A model generated the notes under the pieces. That model ran no database searches. It was not told the DNA's origin and saw only the letters and a list, made by a program, of their open reading frames with translations. A stretch of 64,000 nucleotides of DNA from Myxococcus qinghaiensis (GTDB taxonomy: Bacteria; Myxococcota; Myxococcia; Myxococcales; Myxococcaceae), in NCBI RefSeq assembly GCF_024198215.1, contig NZ_JAKCFA010000006.1:1-64000 (forward strand). The letters are read 5' to 3'. Positions 54,035 to 61,913 of this stretch are shown here, piece by piece. Position numbers and translations under genes: made by a program. Each line of letters opens with the position of its first letter. The stretch's first letter is position 1.

Positions 54035-57000
54035 TTAGCACGCGGAAGGGGCCGGGTGACAGTGTTCCGAGAAGCCACAATGCAGGGCCTGGCAGGTCGC
54101 CCTCTCTCGTCCCGCCCAGGTCCCACGGACCTCCCCCCGGGCCAGTGCACGCGCCGCGCCCGCGAGCCGCCCGGCCGCCTCCTCCTGCCCCGCCCCGTCC
54201 ACGCTCCACTCGGGCTCCGGACGCGCCTCGCCCAGGAAGACGACGCCCACACGGACGGGGACACCCGGCCGCACCATCCGTCGAGCCGCCAACGCCAGCG
54301 CCGCCAGTTCATGGGTGTACGCGGCTGCGCCCAACGGATGTCGCCCACCTGACTTGTAGGCCAGCACCACCGCCTCGCCCCGCGGCGACTCCCACAGGAC
54401 ATCCACCGCGCCCTCCAGGCAGACGCCGTCCTCCAGCACCAACGAGAAGGCCAGGTTCCGGTGCACCGCGCGCGACGGCGACTCCGCGAGCGAGCGAGCG
54501 AAGTCCGTGGAGAGGAAGCGCTCCACCGTGCCCAGGACATCCTCCATGCCTTCCTCGTCGGGGAGCGCGCCCGCCTCGCGAAGCAGGCCTTCCAGATGGG
54601 CCCGGCGCTCACTCGCATCCACGTCACGCGCCGACGCGAGCCGCAGGTCCGCTCCGCGCAGCAGCTCGCGCACCAACTCCGCTGGACTCTTCGCGGGCAA
54701 CCAGCCATCCGGGTCGACGAGGAGCGGCTCCTCTCGCACGGGCACTTCCCACGGCCAGGGCGCGCCGCGAAGGCCCAACCGGTGCAAGTAGTGGAAGCGG
54801 CGCGGACAGGCGAGGAAGTCCTGCACCGCGCTCACCGGCGCGGAGACACCCGCGGGCGACTCGCCCAGGTCCAGCAGTCCGCCCCGCACGCGCAAGAGCG
54901 CGGCCTCCACGCGGGACTTCGCGAGGACGAGCGCCTCCGGCCCGGGAGGCTCCGGGTCGGCGGGCGGAGGCAGCTCGTCCACGTCCACGTCGTCCACCAG
55001 CTCGCGCGTGGCGACATCTTCCAGGCGGGCATCGATGAGATGCCACCACGACTCCTTGCTCGACCGGGGCTCCTCGCCGCCGGCGAGAATCAACAAGTCA
55101 CGTGCACGGGTGAGGGCCACGTAGAGCAGGCGGCGATACTCGGCGGCCTCACGCGCCTTGATTTCCTGTCGCACCGCCTCGAAGCGGTTGGAGGTGTAGT
55201 CCTCCAGCGAGTCAGGCACCCACGGCTGAAGGGCGATGCCGTGCGAGCGCTCGAAGTGCGCGCGCCCTGAGGTGCTCCGCCGCCTGCTGCCCATGCCTGG
55301 CACCACGACGATGGGCCACTCCAAGCCCTTGGCGCGGTGGATGGTGAGCAACTGCACCGCGCGCGGGTCTCCCGCGTCCAGCAGGTCCGCCTGCGCCTCG
55401 TTGGGCTTGGACTCGGCCAGCATGCGCAGCTCGCGCGCGAAGGCCACGCAGCCCCCCGTGCCGCGCTCGTCCCGCCGCGACGCCAGCGCCAGCAGCTTCT
55501 CCACGTTGGCGCTCGCCTGCTCCGCATAGGGAGAGCCCGCCAGGGCCTCGCGATACCCCGTCATGTCCAGCGCCGCGAGCAGCAGCTCCCTCACGCCCAG
55601 GCGGTCCCGCTCGCGACGCAACACCGGCAACGCCGCCAGGAACTCCGACAGGCGCATCCGCTCGCGCTCCGACAGCTCCGTCAGCACCGCTGCATCCGTC
55701 AAGCGTTCGGACGCGAGTGACAGCGGCTGCTCTCCAGCGAGATGGAACAGCGACGCGTCCGACAACCCCACCAGCGGCGAGCGCAGCACGGCCGCAAAGG
55801 CGAGCGCGTCCTCCGAGTCCGCGAGCAGCGCCAGCAGCGAGGCCAGGTCCAGCACCTCCTGCGCTCCGTAGAAGCCGCGTCCGCGCAGCACCCGGTGCGG
55901 CACGTTGTGACGGATGAGCGCCTGGCGGTAGATCTCCAGGTGCGTGAAGGTCCGGAACAGCATGGCCACGTCACCACCGCGAGCGGGCCGGGCGCCTTCA
56001 CCGTCCTCGCGTGCCACGGTGGGAGCCGCGCCTGGCGCGAGCAGGATACGCAGCCGTCGCGCCACGCAGTCCGCGTCCAGCCAGCGCAGGTCGCCCGCGG
56101 TCTCCTGCTCCTCCAGGTGGAGCCGCTCCACCGCCGCTGTCTCGGAGAGCGAGGTCCGCCGTGGAGACAGGTCGTCCTCCTCCGGAACGTAGATGACCTC
56201 GAACGGACGCGGCGCCTGGGAGTCCGCCGCCACCAGCACCCCGGCGAAGGCGTGGTTGAAGAAGGCCAGGAGCCCCGGCACCGAGCGAAAGTTCTGCTGG
56301 AGGAAGCCTCGCGTGCCGCCCTCGTCGACAATCTTCTGCGCGAGCACGGTGAACACGGAGACATCCGCGCCACGGAACTCATAGATGGACTGCTTGCGGT
56401 CTCCCACCGCGCAGAGGAACGCGGGCTCCAGTGGCAGCGCGGACACCAGGTCCACGTCCGGTGGCAGCTCGCGCGGACCTTCCTCGCGCCGCTCCGCGAG
56501 CAACAACACCAGCTCCAACTGGAGGCGGTTGGTGTCCTGGAACTCGTCCACCATCAGCGCGCCCACGCGCTCCTGCGCCTGTCGGCGGAACTCGGGATGG
56601 TCCCTGAGCAAATCCCTCGCCTTCACCAGGAGCGACGTGAAGTCGAAGACGTTGCGCCGGGAGAACTCCGCGTCGTGCCGGGTCTCCACGCGGCCCAGCA
56701 GCTCGCGGAACGTGGCCTCGAAGGGAGCGGTGTGCCACGCGGCCCAGACATCCACCAGCATGCGCACCGGAGCGTCACTCTTGCTCTTGCGCTTGTAGAT
56801 GCGCCAGTACAGCTCCTTCACGGGAGTGGCGGCGCCCTTGCTGAGTCGAGCGATGTTGCGGGTGTCCGTCGCGAAGCAGGCGCGCAGCCAGGGGTAGCGG
56901 TCACCTTTCTGGAAGTTCTCCGCCGTCATTCCATGGAGCGCCTTCTCCAGCGCGCCCACCAACTGGCCCCACTCGCCCTTCGCATCCAGCGCGCGGGCGT

Positions 57001-57706
57001 CCGCGCACAACCGCAGGCATTCCGTCACCGCGTCATCGAACTCCGCGCGCGCCTCGGCCGCGTCGCCGACCGCCGCGGAGGCCGCCTTCAGCCCCTCTTC
57101 GCGCAGCTTGCCGTAGACGGACACCAGCGCCGCCACCAACCCATCGGAGAAGCCCGAGTCGGAGAAGCCCAGCTCCTGACACAGCTCGCGCACCTGCGCG
57201 TCGCCCGCCTCCAGCGCGTCCAGCACCACGCGCTCGGCCACGTCCTGCACCAGGCTGGAGGCCTCCAGCTCGTCGAGCACCTCGAAGCTCGGGTCGATGC
57301 CCACCGCCGGAGGGGCCCGCCGCAGCAACTGGCCGCAGAGCGAATGGAACGTGCCCACCGTGGCCGCGCCCAGCTCCTCGCGCATCTGCCGCCACTCATC
57401 GGGCAATGGGAAGGGCCGGCCCAGCCGCTCGAGCGACTCGCGCAGCGTCTCTTCCTGCTCCAGTCGGACATCGCCCTGGGCCAGCCCATCCAGGCGCTGA
57501 CGCACGCGGGAGCGCATCTCCGCCGCGGCCTTGTCCGTGAAGGTCAACATGCACAGCCGCGCGGGGCGAATCGGAGCGCCCGCCTCTCGCGCACCGGCGA
57601 ACAGGTGCAGCGTCATCGTCACCAGGCTGTACGTCTTGCCCGCGCCGGCACCCGCCATCAACGCGAGGTTGCGCTCCAGCGCCAGCAGGGAGGGCTCCGC
57701 GCTCAT
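54035..57706 (-). CDS. addA: AddA/RecB-type UvrD-family helicase with degenerate nuclease domain
   Basis: A 1223-residue SF1 helicase of double-strand-break processing. Visible motifs: Walker A GAGAGKTYSLVTM near residue 18, LTFTDKAAAEM, GTFHSLCGQLLRR, MVDEFQDTNRLQLE (motif II), GDRKQSIYEFRGA (III), QNFRSVPGLL (IV), LLTIHRAKGLEWPIVVVPGM (V) and RLLYVALTRARDLL (VI). The C-terminal nuclease-like domain has GAVDVLWES but then VLAYKSGG, with Ala (residue 1116) where the catalytic (D/E)xK acid belongs; the QxxxY element is also weak. A cysteine cluster (CQALHCGFSEHC) near the end suggests a metal site. ATG 57706 overlaps the addB-like stop (ATGA). Confidence 0.88.
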   Translation of the reverse strand: MSAEPSLLALERNLALMAGAGAGKTYSLVTMTLHLFAGAREAGAPIRPARLCMLTFTDKAAAEMRSRVRQRLDGLAQGDVRLEQEETLRESLERLGRPFPLPDEWRQMREELGAATVGTFHSLCGQLLRRAPPAVGIDPSFEVLDELEASSLVQDVAERVVLDALEAGDAQVRELCQELGFSDSGFSDGLVAALVSVYGKLREEGLKAASAAVGDAAEARAEFDDAVTECLRLCADARALDAKGEWGQLVGALEKALHGMTAENFQKGDRYPWLRACFATDTRNIARLSKGAATPVKELYWRIYKRKSKSDAPVRMLVDVWAAWHTAPFEATFRELLGRVETRHDAEFSRRNVFDFTSLLVKARDLLRDHPEFRRQAQERVGALMVDEFQDTNRLQLELVLLLAERREEGPRELPPDVDLVSALPLEPAFLCAVGDRKQSIYEFRGADVSVFTVLAQKIVDEGGTRGFLQQNFRSVPGLLAFFNHAFAGVLVAADSQAPRPFEVIYVPEEDDLSPRRTSLSETAAVERLHLEEQETAGDLRWLDADCVARRLRILLAPGAAPTVAREDGEGARPARGGDVAMLFRTFTHLEIYRQALIRHNVPHRVLRGRGFYGAQEVLDLASLLALLADSEDALAFAAVLRSPLVGLSDASLFHLAGEQPLSLASERLTDAAVLTELSERERMRLSEFLAALPVLRRERDRLGVRELLLAALDMTGYREALAGSPYAEQASANVEKLLALASRRDERGTGGCVAFARELRMLAESKPNEAQADLLDAGDPRAVQLLTIHRAKGLEWPIVVVPGMGSRRRSTSGRAHFERSHGIALQPWVPDSLEDYTSNRFEAVRQEIKAREAAEYRRLLYVALTRARDLLILAGGEEPRSSKESWWHLIDARLEDVATRELVDDVDVDELPPPADPEPPGPEALVLAKSRVEAALLRVRGGLLDLGESPAGVSAPVSAVQDFLACPRRFHYLHRLGLRGAPWPWEVPVREEPLLVDPDGWLPAKSPAELVRELLRGADLRLASARDVDASERRAHLEGLLREAGALPDEEGMEDVLGTVERFLSTDFARSLAESPSRAVHRNLAFSLVLEDGVCLEGAVDVLWESPRGEAVVLAYKSGGRHPLGAAAYTHELAALALAARRMVRPGVPVRVGVVFLGEARPEPEWSVDGAGQEEAAGRLAGAARALARGEVRGTWAGRERATCQALHCGFSEHCHPAPSAC

Positions 57707-60700
57707 CCCCCCTCCTCCGTCATCTGGCGGTCGGTGATGCGGCACACGGCGCGGAAGCCACACGCGCCGCAGTCCTGCGGACGCGCGGGGAACTGGCCCG
57801 CTCGCAGCGTCTTCACCAGCGACTCCACCGCGTTGGGCAGGTTGCGTCCGCCCTCCTTCGCCGCGACCTTCGCCCGCACCTCGGGGTCCGTCGACAGCAG
57901 TTCCTCCAGCTCCTGCGCGGGGACGACCTCCGACAGGTGGATGGTGTTGCCGGTGCGCAGCGAGAACCACGCGGCCTGGCTCGCCGTCGCATGCCCGCTC
58001 TCCCGGGCCGCGAAGAGATACAGCGGCAACTGGAAGTCCGACGTGAGCAGCTTCTTCTTCAGCTCGTTCTTGTCCAGGCGCCCGGACTTGTAGTCGATGA
58101 CGCCCACCTCGGAGCCCGCGACGTCGAGCCGGTCGATGGTCCCCTCGAAGACGATGGCGTCCCCTTCGATGGGGAGGATGACGCTGCGCCAGCGGTCGTC
58201 CTGGGCGGCGGGACCGAACTTGAGCTCGAAGCCCTCCGGCAGCATCCGCTCGAATGGGAGCCCGCGCCGCTCATCCACCAGGATGCGACGGGCCATCGCC
58301 CGCGCCTTCTCGTGCGCCAGCTTCCACAGCGCGGGGTGCCCCACGTGGTGGAACCTCTCGAAGTGCGCCACCGCGGACTGGAGCGCCGTGTCGAGCACCT
58401 CGTCCGGCACATCCTCCGGCGCCTTGCCCAGCAGCTGGTGCTCCTTGAGCGCCTGGAACACCTCCTCGACGACGCGGTGCCAGAAGGTGCCACGCCCTCG
58501 CGCGTCGAACTCCTCACCCGGGCGGTCCGGCTCGGGCACCTTCAGGCCGTACGTGAGGAAGCCCTGGAAGCCACAGTTGCCGAAGCGCGCGAGCGCGGAA
58601 GCGGACAACGGCCGCGTGAGGTCGAACCGGAACGCCTCGCGCAACGACGCGCGCAGCGTGTTCCTGTCCACCGAGCCCGTGTAGTTCCCCGGCTGCTTGT
58701 CCTTGTCGCCAAAGAAGTACAGCCGCTCCACCTCCACCAGCGACAACTCCCTGGCGCCCGAGTACCAGGCCTCCTTGTCGAAGTGGCTCTTGAGCAGCGA
58801 CGCCGCGGCGTCCGGCTCGGTGACGCGCAGCCGAGGAGGCGACAGGGCCTCCAGCGCGACACAGCGACGCAGCTCGAACTCGGACAGCACCTCGTCGAGC
58901 GGAGGGATGGGCGGCAACGAGCGCGGCTGCCACGTCAGCGCGGTGAGCCGGCGCACCTCCTCCAGGAACGAGGACGGCACCTGCTCCTGCCCTCCCGAGC
59001 CCTCCATCGAGAACGACAGGCTCAGCGTCTCCTCCGCCGCCGCGAGCGCGCTGGCGAACAGCAGCCGGTCCTCGGTGAGCCGCCATGGCGCGCGCTCCTC
59101 GAACTCGCCGCCCGTGAGCCGGAACACATCCCGCCCCAGGTGCTGGTTGAGCGCCGAGCGCTCCGCGTCCCCGAGCAGCGGCGAGGGCGCATTGCGGCCA
59201 GGGAAGCGCCCCTCGGTGAGCCCCGCGAGGAAGAGGTGACGGAACGAGCGCCCCGGGACTTCGGCGGCCTCCAGCACCTCCACCGCGGCGCCACGAGGTC
59301 CCCGCGCGGGCAGGTGCGCGTCCACCATCGCATCGCGCAGCCAGCGGCCGAAGGTGCGACGGCGCAGCACCGGACCGCCCCCCACCGACTTCATCGTCCT
59401 CAGCAACCCCTGAACGCGCTGCCGGAGCGCCTCGCGCGCGGCCTCGTCACGGGCTCGCGCATCCAGGGCGCGCGCCGCGAGCCCGCCTTCGTCACGAGCC
59501 TCCAGCACGCCCTCGGAGTCCATCAACCCCAGCCGCTCCACCACGTGCCACCACGTGGCCAGCAGCTCCGCGACGGTGCCCTTCTCGGGAATCCGTCGGC
59601 AGTAATCCACCAGCAACTGGCAGCGCTCGCGCAGCAGGCGCACGGCGTGGATGCGCGCGTTCGCGTCCTTCTTCTGCGCGCTCTGCAACGCCTGGAGGCG
59701 ACGCGCGAGCCCCTCCAGGCGCACGTCATAGGCACCGCGTCCGCGCGAGGCGCCCAGCCGGTCATCGCGCACGGCCGCCAGCGCGAAGAGGCTCGCGGGA
59801 GCCTCCGGACCTCCGCGCGACAGCGTCGGCGCATAGCGACTGCCGACGAGCTCCGCGACGCGCTCGGCCGGAAAGCCATCCTCCACCAGGAGCGGCAGGT
59901 CCAGCGCCAGGCGCACCGGCCCCGCCAGCGCGAGCGGCTCGCCCCAGGGCAGACGCACCGGCACGCCCAGCTCCCCAAGGGACTCCGCGAGCCACCCGGC
60001 CTCCGGGCCCAGCTCACGGTAGGCGATGGCGATGTCCGCGGGCGACGCGCCATCGGAGATGAGCCTGCGCACGTCCCGAGCGACCAGCCGCGCCTCGTCG
60101 CGGGCCGTGGCCGCGCTCCACACGCGAGGCTGGAACTGCGCGTCCTTCAGCACGTCGCGCGGCGCGCGGGGCGAGAAGACGAAGCGCCCCAGGTCGATGA
60201 AGGGCCGGGCCTCGAAGGTGACGTCCGCCTTGAAGAGGTCCACGTGCGGCATCGTCTCGCCACGGTTCTCGAACGCACGGAACAGCGAGGCCAGCGCCGC
60301 GTCCGCCACCGGCGAGCCACCCACCGGCGTCTCCACCCGCAGCGTCACGCGCCGCGACTCACACGCGGCCGCCAGCGCCAGCAGCAGTTCCAGGCCCGAG
60401 GGCCGCACGTCGTAGACGCCGTGCAGGACGAGCGTGCCCACGCCATCCCAGCTCGAGGGCCACTCGCCGCGCCCCAGCGCCTCGCGTGAGCCCCGGAGCA
60501 CGTCCTCGCGGTCGGCGAGCCCCAGCTCGGCGAGCTTCTGCTCGTACAGGTGGTACAGCCGGGCGAGCACCCGCACGTGCTTCTGCCGTTCGGGCGGGAG
60601 GACCTCCACCGCGTCCTGCAGCTCGCGCGGCGACAGGCGCCCCGCCTTGAGGTCCAGCAGCACCTCCAGCCCCGCGCGCGCGAAGGCCGGCTCCCGGACG

Positions 60701-60942
60701 TACTCCCCGAAGTGCGTGGGCCCCAGCAACGGGCCCAGCGAGGCCAGCACCGCACGCGCGCCCACCGCCGGGCAGGGACGGCGATTCAGCTCGCGTGCGC
60801 CGCCCAGGGCCCCCAGCAGCTCATCCCAGGTGAGCAGGTCCGTCCCCAACGCCAGGCCCCGAGCGTTCCGCTCCGCCCGCAAGGCGGCCTGACGCCGACC
60901 GGCATCGGGGAACACGTGGAGGGTGCGGACGGGGCGGGCCAT
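57703..60942 (-). CDS. addB: AddB-type nuclease/helicase-like subunit
   Basis: A 1079-residue partner of the AddA-type helicase. An N-terminal UvrD-like region without a clear Walker A (ARPVRTLHVFPDAGRRQAAL) leads to a C-terminal PD-(D/E)XK nuclease: GTIDRLDVAG, EVGVIDYKSG near residue 945-955, and DFQLPLYLFAARES. The iron-sulfur cysteines of AddB are present: one in FGNCGFQGFLTYGL and three in DCGACGFRAVCRI near the end. So this subunit keeps an apparently active nuclease. ATG 60942 is chosen; a 42-codon extension is unlike the family. The order addB-addA matches the usual operon. Confidence 0.86.
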   Translation of the reverse strand: MARPVRTLHVFPDAGRRQAALRAERNARGLALGTDLLTWDELLGALGGARELNRRPCPAVGARAVLASLGPLLGPTHFGEYVREPAFARAGLEVLLDLKAGRLSPRELQDAVEVLPPERQKHVRVLARLYHLYEQKLAELGLADREDVLRGSREALGRGEWPSSWDGVGTLVLHGVYDVRPSGLELLLALAAACESRRVTLRVETPVGGSPVADAALASLFRAFENRGETMPHVDLFKADVTFEARPFIDLGRFVFSPRAPRDVLKDAQFQPRVWSAATARDEARLVARDVRRLISDGASPADIAIAYRELGPEAGWLAESLGELGVPVRLPWGEPLALAGPVRLALDLPLLVEDGFPAERVAELVGSRYAPTLSRGGPEAPASLFALAAVRDDRLGASRGRGAYDVRLEGLARRLQALQSAQKKDANARIHAVRLLRERCQLLVDYCRRIPEKGTVAELLATWWHVVERLGLMDSEGVLEARDEGGLAARALDARARDEAAREALRQRVQGLLRTMKSVGGGPVLRRRTFGRWLRDAMVDAHLPARGPRGAAVEVLEAAEVPGRSFRHLFLAGLTEGRFPGRNAPSPLLGDAERSALNQHLGRDVFRLTGGEFEERAPWRLTEDRLLFASALAAAEETLSLSFSMEGSGGQEQVPSSFLEEVRRLTALTWQPRSLPPIPPLDEVLSEFELRRCVALEALSPPRLRVTEPDAAASLLKSHFDKEAWYSGARELSLVEVERLYFFGDKDKQPGNYTGSVDRNTLRASLREAFRFDLTRPLSASALARFGNCGFQGFLTYGLKVPEPDRPGEEFDARGRGTFWHRVVEEVFQALKEHQLLGKAPEDVPDEVLDTALQSAVAHFERFHHVGHPALWKLAHEKARAMARRILVDERRGLPFERMLPEGFELKFGPAAQDDRWRSVILPIEGDAIVFEGTIDRLDVAGSEVGVIDYKSGRLDKNELKKKLLTSDFQLPLYLFAARESGHATASQAAWFSLRTGNTIHLSEVVPAQELEELLSTDPEVRAKVAAKEGGRNLPNAVESLVKTLRAGQFPARPQDCGACGFRAVCRITDRQMTEEGG

Positions 60943-61119
60943 GGATGTGCGGAGTGTAGAACGACCAGAGGGGTCGCTTTCATGCTCCATTCCGCGCTCG
61001 CCGCCCAGTGTGTTCGCGAGCCCGCCTGCCTGCCCACCTGATTCACCCGATTCGCGAGTGAATCTCACCTCCGTGCCGGGTTTATCCCGAAGCCCCGGAG
61101 CATCCGGGCGCCGGGCTCG

Positions 61120-61266
61120 TCACTCGGGACGCCCCCGGAAGACGTCCTGACCGGAGGCCAGGGCCTCCATCTCGGGGGCCAGGCGCGGCGGACTCTCCGC
61201 CAGGAACTCAGGGAGGATGGCTTCCTCCCGCTTCCGGCGCTGCTCCTTGGGCGAACTCCTTCTCAT
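61120..61266 (-). CDS. Small basic/acidic protein, 48 residues
   Basis: A short frame, MRRSSPKEQRRKREEAIL onward to GQDVFRGRPE. A strongly charged N-terminal helix is followed by an acidic helix (PPRLAPEMEALAS). Start ATG 61266 is preceded by GGGGTGA. It lies 177 bases upstream of addB in the same direction. There is no recognised family; the clean ribosome site and codon bias make it a plausible real gene. Confidence 0.5.
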   Translation of the reverse strand: MRRSSPKEQRRKREEAILPEFLAESPPRLAPEMEALASGQDVFRGRPE

Positions 61267-61433
61267 CGTCACCCCGACTCGAATGACGTTCGAAACAGCG
61301 CATGGGGAGCGAAGGTCGTTCGGTAGCCGACGAAGACCCGCCTCGCCCCGCGCTGGACCTCCCGGCACCGACCTACCCTGACGCCTCCAATGCGCCGCGC
61401 GCCTCACGGGGGGACGCCGCAAGGGAGGACCCA

Positions 61434-61904
61434 ATGGCCACCACCGTGGGCGTCAACAAGATGTCTGTCGTGACCAAGGACAGCGACGGCGTCAGCGTCG
61501 CCATGCCAGACCTCTGCAAGACGCCGAGTCCCGGCGGACCGATTCCCATCCCTTATCCCAATGTCGCCCAGTCCTGCGACACCGCGAAGGGAAGCAAGCA
61601 AGTCAGCGTCGAAGGCAATCCCATGTGCCTGAAGGACTCGCACTTCAGCACGAGCACCGGCGACGAGGCGGGCACGGCCGGCGGGGGCGTGGCGTCCGGC
61701 AAGACGAAGGGAAAGGCCGAGTTCATCAACTTCTCCTTCGACGTGAAGGTGGAAGGCCAGAACGTCGCGCGAGCCTTCGACTTGATGCTGCACAACGACA
61801 AGAACACGCCGCCCGTGCCGCTCATCCAGCCCCCCGCCGTGGCCCAGGGAGGCACCCAGGAAGAGCCCAGGTGTCTGTGCTGCAGGAACCCCGTCGACGA
61901 GTGA
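61434..61904 (+). CDS. DUF4150 PAAR-like protein
   Basis: A 156-residue protein matching DUF4150, a PAAR-like family that caps type VI secretion spikes or serves as an effector-delivery tip. It carries VTKDSDGVSVAMPDLCKTPS, IPIPYPNVAQSCDTAKGSKQ, VEGNPMCLKDSHFSTSTGDE and TAGGGVASGKTKGKAEFINF. The C-terminus has RCLCCRN, possibly metal binding. Unlike many family members it has no fused toxin domain. ATG 61434 has AAGGGAGGA upstream. Two in-frame stops (TGA TGA) separate it from the next gene, 9 bases on, so they form one transcript. Confidence 0.88.
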   Translation: MATTVGVNKMSVVTKDSDGVSVAMPDLCKTPSPGGPIPIPYPNVAQSCDTAKGSKQVSVEGNPMCLKDSHFSTSTGDEAGTAGGGVASGKTKGKAEFINFSFDVKVEGQNVARAFDLMLHNDKNTPPVPLIQPPAVAQGGTQEEPRCLCCRNPVDE

Positions 61905-61913
61905 TGACCTCCC

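Noticed and set aside
61302-61433. A longer N-terminus for the DUF4150 protein.
   Set aside because: The extra 44 residues are Pro/Arg/Asp-rich and not part of the family; AAGGGAGGA directly precedes ATG 61434.
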